Shown here: positions 1-7,959 of the stretch, piece after piece | Layout of the letters: each line of letters begins with the position of its first letter | How positions within the stretch are numbered: position 1 is the stretch's first letter | NCBI GenBank assembly: GCA_902805675.1 | Contig: CADCTA010000064.1 | Coordinates: 1 to 34,654 of the forward strand | Direction of reading: 5' to 3' | Source of the DNA: an uncultured Chthoniobacterales bacterium | GTDB lineage: Bacteria > Verrucomicrobiota > Verrucomicrobiia > Chthoniobacterales > UBA10450 | Length of the DNA stretch: 34,654 nt | The notes under the pieces: generated by a model | Told to the model about the DNA's origin: nothing | Databases searched by the model: none | Seen by the model: only the letters and a program-made list of their open reading frames with translations | Program-made: the position numbers and the translations under genes

Positions 1-1
1 G

Positions 2-2116
2 CTGGGTGAGTACAGCACCTACCGCTACCTGGGCTTGACCAACCGCGGGGCTACGCCGCTGCAGATTAATGACTTCGGTACCACCGGTGACACCGGGGAG
101 TTTCAGGTGTTCTTCTACGACTTTGCCGCGCAAAAGTTAGTAGAGCCGGCGAGGGACTTCACGATCGCGCCGGGGCAGAGCGTAACGATCAATGCCTTCT
201 ACCGTCCCGTCCTCTCGTACGGCGAAGCAAACGCCCTACTGACCTTTAAGACGAACGATCCGTCTCAGGCTGGTTTGCCGATCGAACTGCCTTTGACAGG
301 CGCGGCGGGTCCGCAATTGCAGAATATCTCGAGCAGACTCGGCGTGAAAACAGGTGAAGACGTATTGATCGCCGGCTTGATTGTAGGCGGATCTTCGCCG
401 CGCCGGATTGCAGTCCGCGCGATCGGTTCGTCCTTGAGCCAGGCGGGTCTCTCAGGCGTGCTCGCGGATCCCGTGCTCGAATTACATGGTCCCGACGGAG
501 TCATCGCGATGAACGATGATTGGGGTGCCGGATCCACGCGCGCCGCTGTTCAAAGCTCGGGGATAACCCCCGCGAGTGATCTGGAGGCGGTGATCATACA
601 AACATTGCCGCCCGGTGGCTATACGGCCGTGGTGCGAGGCAATGACAACGGCACAGGCATCGCATTAGTGGAAGCGTACAACCTCGACGCAGACACCCGG
701 TCAGAGATGTTAAACATCTCGACCCGGGGACGTGTAGAACAAGGCGATGAGGTCATGATTGCCGGGTTCATCCTCGGGGGCGGTGCTTATTCCGACGTGG
801 TGGTTCGTGGCATTGGGCCGTCCCTGGGGGCTGCCGGCGTCTCCGGCGCGTTGCAAGATCCGGCCTTGGAACTGCGCGGGCCGCAGGGCGATCTCCTTGC
901 ATTCAATGACAGCTGGCAGGATGAGCAATCTGCCGAACTGATAGCCACAACCCTGAACCCCGCGGACAACCGAGAGGCCGCGATCTTCGCGGCGTTGCCG
1001 CCCGGGGCCTACACGGCCGTCGTTCGCGGCTCGAATGCAACAACCGGCATCGGCCTGGTGGAGGTGTTTAAGCCTCGGTCGGGCGCTGTCGCCCTCGCAT
1101 CCGGCCGGCACTTCAACACCTTGGTCCCGACGGCGACCAAGTCCCCCGCGCAAGGCTTCGCCTACGGCAAAATCCTTTCGGAAGACGCGACGAGACTTTT
1201 CTGGTTCGAATACGATGAAGCGGCTGGCGATGCGGGCGGCTCGATCAAGTCGACGCCTAAAACAGGTGGCGGCGTCACGACGCTGGCCAGCGGTCTGGGT
1301 GCGGTCAACGGCCTCGTCGCAGACGACACTTTCCTCTACTGGAGCGAGGCGGCGCCGAACGGAGCAGGGTTCATTAAGCGCATTGGCAAAGACGGAAGTG
1401 GATACAGCGTCATCGCGTCCGGTACGCCGCAACGCGCCGATGGCTCCCTCGGCCGGCCGGTATCGAAGGTGGGCGCGTTGTGCACGGATGCCGCTGCGGT
1501 GTACTGGGTCCAGAATGACGCCTCGCCCGCGCTGATCCGAAAAGTCTCAAAATCCGGCGGTACTGTCCTCGACGTCCTCTCCGGAAGCATTGCGCGCGAT
1601 TCTCTCGTCACTGACGGCTCGTCGCTCTACTTCTACGGGCGCGACGGAACCATCAAGCGCGTCGCGAATACCGGTGGGGCGCCCACAGTGCTCGTGTCGA
1701 ACATCTTCAGTTCCGTGGACTCGGGGTTCCCGCAAATCAAGGTTGATGGCTCGTCGCTCTACTTCCTGGAGGCCAGTGGGTCACTTAGCGTAATTCCGAG
1801 CTCAGGAGGAGCGGTGACGAACCTGGCCAAGGCAATCACGCCGCACGACTTCGCGATCGACGCGCAGTATGTCTACTACCAGAGCGGCGGCCGCATCTTC
1901 CGCATCTCGAAAGCGGGCGGATCCTCCGGTCAACTCGTCCCGTATTCACACGAAGGCGCGAATCCGTTCAGCGTCGCCGTGGACGCAAACAGCTTGTATT
2001 ACAGCAATGCGGGTCGGCGCCCGGGTGAAGGCGCGTTAATCGCTGCGGACAAGGCCGCGTTCGGAAGCGCGATCGAGAAACCTGCCGCCGCGGCCGTTCT
2101 AAGTAGCCTGCGGTGA
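2..2116 (+). CDS. Secreted choice-of-anchor/beta-propeller protein, 5'-truncated
   Basis: The reading frame is open to the left edge (first full codon at 2), so the gene starts outside the window; the TTG at 35 is not a convincing start. The visible N-terminus, to about nt 310, looks like an ASPM/SPD-2/Hydin or choice-of-anchor D Ig-like domain (YLGLTNRGATPLQI, then TFKTNDPSQ). Two copies of a ~120-residue module follow at about 317-688 and 707-1075. Each starts N-ISxR, passes through a GE/GDxVxIAG segment and IG-SL, and ends YTAVVRG...GIxLVE. From about 1076 to the stop there are repeated short strands with YW/LY and SKAGG/TGGA motifs, resembling a DUF5050-type six-bladed beta-propeller. No catalytic motif is seen. 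It is probably exported and surface-located, but the signal peptide lies outside the window. The product class is fairly sure and the function unknown. Confidence 0.75.
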   Translation: MGEYSTYRYLGLTNRGATPLQINDFGTTGDTGEFQVFFYDFAAQKLVEPARDFTIAPGQSVTINAFYRPVLSYGEANALLTFKTNDPSQAGLPIELPLTGAAGPQLQNISSRLGVKTGEDVLIAGLIVGGSSPRRIAVRAIGSSLSQAGLSGVLADPVLELHGPDGVIAMNDDWGAGSTRAAVQSSGITPASDLEAVIIQTLPPGGYTAVVRGNDNGTGIALVEAYNLDADTRSEMLNISTRGRVEQGDEVMIAGFILGGGAYSDVVVRGIGPSLGAAGVSGALQDPALELRGPQGDLLAFNDSWQDEQSAELIATTLNPADNREAAIFAALPPGAYTAVVRGSNATTGIGLVEVFKPRSGAVALASGRHFNTLVPTATKSPAQGFAYGKILSEDATRLFWFEYDEAAGDAGGSIKSTPKTGGGVTTLASGLGAVNGLVADDTFLYWSEAAPNGAGFIKRIGKDGSGYSVIASGTPQRADGSLGRPVSKVGALCTDAAAVYWVQNDASPALIRKVSKSGGTVLDVLSGSIARDSLVTDGSSLYFYGRDGTIKRVANTGGAPTVLVSNIFSSVDSGFPQIKVDGSSLYFLEASGSLSVIPSSGGAVTNLAKAITPHDFAIDAQYVYYQSGGRIFRISKAGGSSGQLVPYSHEGANPFSVAVDANSLYYSNAGRRPGEGALIAADKAAFGSAIEKPAAAAVLSSLR

Positions 2117-2219
2117 TCTACGGCACCGGCGCGAGACGCGAAGCATCGCTATTCGGCTCCGATTTCTTGCGAGACTACGCACGACGAGTCCGATAGAACG
2201 TTGGCGTCGAAGTACCTAC

Positions 2220-5200
2220 GTGACGCGCTCCCGTTCCATTCTGTTCGTTGCGCTCTGCGCCTGCCTCGCCGCCGCGAGCCTGCGCGCGCAGGGGCCTGGG
2301 GCGCCCGACACGGCCGAGGTGCTTACTGTCGAGAACGAAGTCGACTCTGCCAAACCGGCCGGAGGGTGGAGCCCTGCGACCGTCGGCCAGCCACTCGCGA
2401 CGCGTGATCGGCTCCGCACTGGCGAAGACAGCCGCGCGGCCGTGCGCCTGGCGGATGCAACTGTGCTGCGCGTCGATGAGCTGACGGAAACGGAGATCCT
2501 CCCCGCGCAGCAGGCGAGCGACAAGCCGACGCTCAACGTCAAGCAAGGCGGCGCGTACTTCTTCAGCCGCGAGAAGTCGCGCGAGGTGAATGTGCAGACG
2601 CCTTCGGCGAACGGGGCGATTCGGGGAACGGAGTTCGTCGTGCGCGTGGCCGCGAACGGGACGACGACGTTCGCAATGCTGGATGGGGAGGTCGATGTCT
2701 CGAACAACGCCGGCAGCGTGACGGTCCGCAGTGGCGAGCGCGCTGAAGTGGCGCCCGGCCAGCCGCCGCGCAAGACGGCGATGATCGAGGCGACCAACAT
2801 CATCCAGTGGTGTCTCTATTACCCCGGCGTCCTGAACCTGAATGACCTCGGCCTTTCGCCGGGCGCACAGCGGGGCTCGCATTCTTCGCTGCTGGCCTAC
2901 AGCGAAGGCGATCTCCTCACGGCGTTAAAGAACTACCGCGGCGGCAGCGGTTCGCGCGCTGAGCAGGTTTACCGCGCGGGCTTGTATCTTGTCGTGGGGC
3001 GAGTCGATAAGGCCGAGCGTCTCCTGCGCAGCGTCCCGAGCAGTGCGCCGGGTCGCGACGCGCTTCTGACATTGATCGCGGCGGTCAAACTGCAGGAGCG
3101 CGACACCGCGCGTGCGCCGACGACGGCCAGTGACTGGGTCGCAGAGTCATACTACCGGCAATCCCGCGCCGACCTGCCGGGCGCGCTCGAAGCTGCGCAG
3201 CAGGCGACGCAGGCCGACCCGTCGTTCGGCTTTGGCTGGACGCGCGTCGCCGAGCTTCAGTTCAGCTTCGGCCGCGTGCCGCAGGCGAAGAAAGCGCTCG
3301 CCGAAGGCTTGCGGCTGTCGCCGCGCAATCCATCCGCGCACACGCTGCAAGGCTTCCTCCTCGCGGCCGAAAACGACATCGACGATGCACGGACATCTTT
3401 CGAGCAGGCGATGGCGATCGACGGCGCCCTGGGCAATGCATGGCTCGGTCGCGGACTCACACGCATCCGCAAAGGCGACGACGAGCTCGGCCGCCAGGAC
3501 CTGCAGACAGCCGCCGCGCTCGAGCCGAATCGCTCGCTCCTCCACAGCTACCTCGGCAAAGCGTTCAGCAATGTCGGCAACTCGCCGAAAGCAAAGCTGG
3601 AGCTCGACCGCGCCAAGCAGCTCGACCCGAACGACCCAACGCCCTGGCTCTACTCCGCGATCGAGAACCGACAGAACAACCGCGTCAACGAAGGGGTGCG
3701 CGATCTGGAGAAATCGCAGGACCTGAATGACAATCGGCGTGTCTACCGTTCACGGTTCCTCCTCGAGCAGGATCGCGCGGTGCGCAGCGCGAACCTCGCC
3801 GCGATCTACCAGGACGCGGGCATGAACGAAGTGGCGGTGCGCGAAGCGACCCGCGGAGTCGATGGCAACTACTCGAACGCCTCATCGCATCTCTTCCTCG
3901 CGAACAGCTACAACGCGCTGCGCGATCCGAAACGCATCAACCTCCGCTACGAGACGCCCTGGTTTAACGAGCTGCTGCTGGCAAACCTGCTCTCGCCAGT
4001 CGGAGGCGGACCGCTCTCCCAGTTCGTCTCCGAGCAGGAATACTCGAAGCTCTTCGAGGCCGATCGCTTCGGCATCAGCTCCACGACGGATTACCTGAGC
4101 ACCGGGGAATGGCGCGAGACGGCGTCGCAATTCGGCATCTTCGGGAACTTCAGCTACTCGATCGACGCGGAGTATCAGTACGATCCCGGCCAACGGCCGA
4201 ACAACCAGATCGAGCGGTTCGAACTCTACGCCCAGGCGAAGTATCAGATCACTCCCTACGATGTGCTCTTCGTGCAGACGAAGTTCCAGGACGTGGAGCA
4301 AGGCGATTTGCTCCAGCGCTATAACCAGGGAGATGCGGCGCGCGGCGTCGACTTCAGGGAGCGTCAGGAGCCCGGCTTGCTTCTCGCCGGTTATCGCCAT
4401 CAGTGGGCGCCCGGCCATCACACCCTGCTGCTTGCCGGCCGCCTCGCGGACCGCATCGCGTTCTCCGACATCAACACGCCGGCCGACGCTGAAGAGTTCG
4501 TGAACGGCGGCACGCCAAACGTAAGCCGCTCATTGATCTTCACGCGCAACGCAAACGGCGAGATCACGAACGCGTTTCTTCTCCCCCTCGACCTGCGCTA
4601 CGAGAGCGAATTCGTCACCTACACGGGCGAGCTGAACCACATCTGGGAGCAGGATCACAACACCCTCGTGATTGGCGCGCGGTTTCAATCCGGCGAGTTC
4701 GAGACGCGCGATGAAATCGACAACGCGCCGCCTTTCGCCGCACCCTTCTTTGATGTGCCCGCGGCCGAACACGACTTCGAGAGCAGCCTGGAGCGCCAAA
4801 GCTTCTACGCCTACGACACCTTCCGGCCATTCACCTCCCTCTCGCTCACGGCGGGCGTGAGTTACGATCGGCTGGAGTTCCCGACGAACTACCGCAATTC
4901 CCCGATTCAGGATAAGCAAAGCGCACGCTCTAAGTTCTCACCGAAGGTCGGCGTCATCTGGAATCCGATTGCCGATCTGGTGTTTCGCGGCGCGTATGCG
5001 CAGTCGTTAGGCGGCGTCAGCTTCGACGAGAGCGTGCAACTCGAACCGAACCAGGTGGCCGGCTTCAACCAGGTCTTCCGCAGCATCATCCCGGAATCGG
5101 TCGTGGGCTCGGTCGCCGCGCCGGCATACGAAACCGCCGGCCTGCTCGCCGAGTACAAGCTCGGCACCGGCACGTACGCCGGCGTGCAAGCGACGCTGTT

Positions 5201-5756
5201 GAAGTCGGAAGTGGAGCGCGAGATCGGCACCTTCGATGCATTCCTCCTGCGCGGTTCCATCAATCCGCCGATCGTTTCCTCGTCCACGCCCCAGCGGCTC
5301 GATTATGAGGAGCAAAACCTCTCGATGTCGCTCAACCAACTGGTCGGGAACGACTGGTCGTTCGGCGCGCGGTATCAGCTCACATTCTCGGATCTGCAGA
5401 CCACGTTCCGCGAGATCCCGGCAGCGATCCTCCCGGACCTCGCGGAGAGCCGGCAGAAGGCGACGCTGCACCAGGGGCAACTCTTTGCGCTCTATCATCA
5501 CCCGTGCGGGTTCTTCGCGCGTGTCGAGGGCAACTGGTATCAGCAGAGCAATGTCGGCTACACACCCGCAGCGCCGGGCGACGAGTTGTTGCAGGTCAAT
5601 GCGTATGTCGGATATCGCTTTCGTCGTAACTTCGGCGACGTGACGCTCGGGTTGCTCAATATCAACGACGAGGACTACAAGCTGAACCCGCTCAACTATT
5701 ACAACGAGCTGCCGCGTGAGCGGACCTTGCTCGTGCGGTTGCGGCTCAATTTCTGA
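2220..5756 (+). CDS. FecR domain-TPR-outer-membrane beta-barrel protein
   Basis: 1178 residues. The GTG start at 2220 gives a clear signal peptide (positive MTRSRS, hydrophobic ILFVALCACLAAASL, then RAQ). Residues about 60-190 form a FecR-type domain: RLRTGEDSRAAVRL, then a GAIRGTEFVVRV segment and MLDGEVDV. Residues about 310-570 are tetratricopeptide repeats (alternating small/aromatic helices with DPN/DPS turns). Residues about 620-1178 are alternating polar/hydrophobic strands typical of an outer-membrane barrel, ending LRLNF with the C-terminal Phe expected for BAM-assembled proteins. I see no TonB-dependent-receptor plug domain. FecR domains are normally periplasmic parts of inner-membrane anti-sigma regulators, so this fusion to an outer-membrane barrel is notable. 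The next gene is a CHASE2 adenylate cyclase, which suggests a signalling pair. Domain calls are good; the ligand and mechanism are inference. Confidence 0.82.
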   Translation: MTRSRSILFVALCACLAAASLRAQGPGAPDTAEVLTVENEVDSAKPAGGWSPATVGQPLATRDRLRTGEDSRAAVRLADATVLRVDELTETEILPAQQASDKPTLNVKQGGAYFFSREKSREVNVQTPSANGAIRGTEFVVRVAANGTTTFAMLDGEVDVSNNAGSVTVRSGERAEVAPGQPPRKTAMIEATNIIQWCLYYPGVLNLNDLGLSPGAQRGSHSSLLAYSEGDLLTALKNYRGGSGSRAEQVYRAGLYLVVGRVDKAERLLRSVPSSAPGRDALLTLIAAVKLQERDTARAPTTASDWVAESYYRQSRADLPGALEAAQQATQADPSFGFGWTRVAELQFSFGRVPQAKKALAEGLRLSPRNPSAHTLQGFLLAAENDIDDARTSFEQAMAIDGALGNAWLGRGLTRIRKGDDELGRQDLQTAAALEPNRSLLHSYLGKAFSNVGNSPKAKLELDRAKQLDPNDPTPWLYSAIENRQNNRVNEGVRDLEKSQDLNDNRRVYRSRFLLEQDRAVRSANLAAIYQDAGMNEVAVREATRGVDGNYSNASSHLFLANSYNALRDPKRINLRYETPWFNELLLANLLSPVGGGPLSQFVSEQEYSKLFEADRFGISSTTDYLSTGEWRETASQFGIFGNFSYSIDAEYQYDPGQRPNNQIERFELYAQAKYQITPYDVLFVQTKFQDVEQGDLLQRYNQGDAARGVDFRERQEPGLLLAGYRHQWAPGHHTLLLAGRLADRIAFSDINTPADAEEFVNGGTPNVSRSLIFTRNANGEITNAFLLPLDLRYESEFVTYTGELNHIWEQDHNTLVIGARFQSGEFETRDEIDNAPPFAAPFFDVPAAEHDFESSLERQSFYAYDTFRPFTSLSLTAGVSYDRLEFPTNYRNSPIQDKQSARSKFSPKVGVIWNPIADLVFRGAYAQSLGGVSFDESVQLEPNQVAGFNQVFRSIIPESVVGSVAAPAYETAGLLAEYKLGTGTYAGVQATLLKSEVEREIGTFDAFLLRGSINPPIVSSSTPQRLDYEEQNLSMSLNQLVGNDWSFGARYQLTFSDLQTTFREIPAAILPDLAESRQKATLHQGQLFALYHHPCGFFARVEGNWYQQSNVGYTPAAPGDELLQVNAYVGYRFRRNFGDVTLGLLNINDEDYKLNPLNYYNELPRERTLLVRLRLNF

Positions 5757-5774
5757 TGCGACCCCGCGCGCAAC

Positions 5775-5871
5775 GCTGTCATTCTGAGCGCAGCGAAGCG
5801 GAGTCGAGGAATCCCGTGGCCAATCCTTCGGTCGAACGAAGGAATTCCTCCACTGCAGACGGAATGACAGC
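5775..5871. repeat. Imperfect palindromic intergenic repeat
   Basis: The outer arms GCTGTCATTC (5775-5784) and GAATGACAGC (5862-5871) are perfect inverted repeats. Inside them, GAGGAATCC and GGAATTCCTC continue an imperfect stem. The element fills most of the 127-bp gap between the FecR-barrel gene and the cyclase gene. It resembles the dispersed CATTCTGAGCG-type extragenic palindromes of many GC-rich genomes. It could form an RNA hairpin that lowers read-through or stabilises the upstream message. Confidence 0.7.
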
Positions 5872-5883
5872 ATTCTAAGCGCA

Positions 5884-7911
5884 GTGCAGACGTTGCAGCG
5901 CATCCGCGAGATCAAACATCTCCCGCGCATTCTTTCGATCGTCACCGGCACGGCAGTGACGGTCATGCTTGGGGTGGCTTGCCTGCGCTACACCTTCGCG
6001 GAGCCGATTGTTCGCTGGAGTTATGACCTGCCGTTTCTCTGGCGTTCACCGCTCGACACGCGCGACTTCACGCTCGTTTACCTGGATGAATACTCGGCGA
6101 AGCAGCTCAACCAGCCGCTCAACAACGTCTGGAATCGCGGCCTGCACGCGCCGCTGCTCGACCGGCTTACGCAAGACGGCGCGCGCCTCGTGTTCTACGA
6201 CATCGTATTCGATGGGCCGGCCGACGACCCAGCGGCCGATGCAGCCTTCGGCGAAGCCCTCAAGAACAACGGCAAGGCCGTGCTCGGCGCTGCGCTGGAC
6301 ATCGTGGAGCGGCTTGGCGCCGGCCAGCAGGTCAGCCAGGAACGCATCTCCGCGCCGCTCCCTCCACTGCGCAAGGCGGCAGCCGGCTGGGGATTGCTCG
6401 CATTCCGGCCAGTCGACGCGGACTACGGGGTGCGGCAAATTTACACCGGCACCAGCCGCGTGCCGACGGCGACGTGGAAAGCTGCGGAGCTCCTCGGCGC
6501 GCCGGTCACACGCGAGCCGCGCCACGCACCCGTGCAACGGTGGGTAAACTACTACGGGCCGCGGGACACGTTCGCCTCCGTCAACATCGCCCAGGCGCTC
6601 GATCCGGAAGGGCTGCCGCCGGGCTTCTTCAAAGACAAGATCGTCTTCGTCGGCGGGCGAACGTCGCTGAGCGGACTGGCCGTGGGACGCGACGAATTTG
6701 CGACGCCCTATTCGCGCTCAAACGGCCAGTTTTCGCCGGGTCTCGAGGTCCACGCGACGGTTCTGCTGAACCTGCTCCGCGGTGAATGGCTGACGCGCTG
6801 GCCGGCGAAGTGGGAGATGCTCGCGGTCGTTTTCGTTGGAGTGCTCGCCGGAGCGCTTTCGTTCCTGCGGCCGGGACTACCGGTCATCTTCGGGGCTGCG
6901 CTCGTCTCGCTCGCGATCGCCTGCGCAACGCTCTGGTGTGTCTGGTATCAGCGCCTTTGGTGGCCGTGGCTGATTCCGGCCGCCATCCAAATGCCAGTGG
7001 GGTTAGTCTGGTCAGTCGGGTCGCAGTACCTGCTCGAGTCGCGGCGCCGAAAGGAGCTGCGCCGGGCGTTCGGCTTTTATCTTTCGCCCGAAATGGCGGA
7101 CCGCATCGCGGATTCCGATTTCGATCTCCGGCCCGGCGGCAAGCTCGTCGACGTCTCCGTCATTTTCACCGACCTCGAAAACTTCACCACGCTCTCCGAG
7201 AAGCTCGATCCGAAAGAGGTCTCCGAGATTCTCACCACCTACTTCGGCCAGACCACGAAGTGGATTCTCGATAACCGCGGGACCATCATCAAATACATCG
7301 GCGACGCCGTCTTCGCAGCGTGGGGCGCGCCGATCGATGAGCCGGAGCATGCGTTGCGCGCTGCCGAAGCGGCGTGCGACCTGCGGCGGCTCACCGAGCT
7401 GGAGATCCATGGCAAGAAGCTGCGGACGCGCATCGGCATCCACAGCGGCAGGGTGCTGGCGGGGAATCTCGGCTCCGAGTATCGCTTCGATTACACGATG
7501 ATCGGCGATGCGGTGAACTTTGCCTCGCGGCTCGAATCGCTGAACAAATATCTCAGCACCCAAGTGCTCATCTCCGACGCAGTGTATCAGCAGCTCGGGG
7601 ACAAATTTACCACGCGGCGACTTGGCGAGTTCCGCGTCGCCGGCAAGACCGACAGCGTCAAGATCCACGAGCTGCTTTGCCGGCGCGAGATGCAGGATGG
7701 CGAGCCGAAGTGGATCCAGATCTTCGAGGAAGGACTGAATGTCTTTCAAGGCGGTGATTTCGCGGCGGCGCGCAAGCTGATGGAGCAAACGCGCGAGGTT
7801 CGCGGATCGGTCGACGGCCCGTCGGAGTTTTACCTGCGCAAAATCGCGAAGCTCGAGACCGACGGGATGCTCGAAGACTGGAACGGGATCGTGGAGCTGA
7901 CGGAGAAGTGA
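5884..7911 (+). CDS. CHASE2 domain adenylate cyclase (class III)
   Basis: 675 residues from a GTG start. One N-terminal membrane helix (about 15-35) is followed by a periplasmic CHASE2 sensor domain (about 40-300, with FVGGRTSLSG near its end). Several membrane helices lie at about 312-382 and a cytoplasmic class III nucleotide cyclase at about 420-600. The catalytic residues are visible: metal-binding Asp430 (IFTDLENFT) and Asp474 (KYIGDAVFAAWG), adenine-selecting Lys470 with Asp536/Thr538 (FDYTMIGDAV), and transition-state Asn545 and Arg549 (NFASR). The Lys plus Asp/Thr pattern favours ATP over GTP, so the product should be cAMP. About 75 residues follow the cyclase, probably helical. The gene lies 127 bp after the FecR-barrel gene on the same strand, and a surface protein gene follows 48 bp later. 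The likely role is to turn an envelope signal into cAMP; the signal is unknown. Confidence 0.92.
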   Translation: MQTLQRIREIKHLPRILSIVTGTAVTVMLGVACLRYTFAEPIVRWSYDLPFLWRSPLDTRDFTLVYLDEYSAKQLNQPLNNVWNRGLHAPLLDRLTQDGARLVFYDIVFDGPADDPAADAAFGEALKNNGKAVLGAALDIVERLGAGQQVSQERISAPLPPLRKAAAGWGLLAFRPVDADYGVRQIYTGTSRVPTATWKAAELLGAPVTREPRHAPVQRWVNYYGPRDTFASVNIAQALDPEGLPPGFFKDKIVFVGGRTSLSGLAVGRDEFATPYSRSNGQFSPGLEVHATVLLNLLRGEWLTRWPAKWEMLAVVFVGVLAGALSFLRPGLPVIFGAALVSLAIACATLWCVWYQRLWWPWLIPAAIQMPVGLVWSVGSQYLLESRRRKELRRAFGFYLSPEMADRIADSDFDLRPGGKLVDVSVIFTDLENFTTLSEKLDPKEVSEILTTYFGQTTKWILDNRGTIIKYIGDAVFAAWGAPIDEPEHALRAAEAACDLRRLTELEIHGKKLRTRIGIHSGRVLAGNLGSEYRFDYTMIGDAVNFASRLESLNKYLSTQVLISDAVYQQLGDKFTTRRLGEFRVAGKTDSVKIHELLCRREMQDGEPKWIQIFEEGLNVFQGGDFAAARKLMEQTREVRGSVDGPSEFYLRKIAKLETDGMLEDWNGIVELTEK

Positions 7912-7959
7912 TCTCTCGACTATCAGAGAAAAACTGTTAAACCGTTGCCGCTCGACTCC

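Noticed and set aside
5007-5966. 319-codon open frame on the minus strand
   Set aside because: It overlaps the barrel region and the intergenic palindrome; no domain is recognisable.
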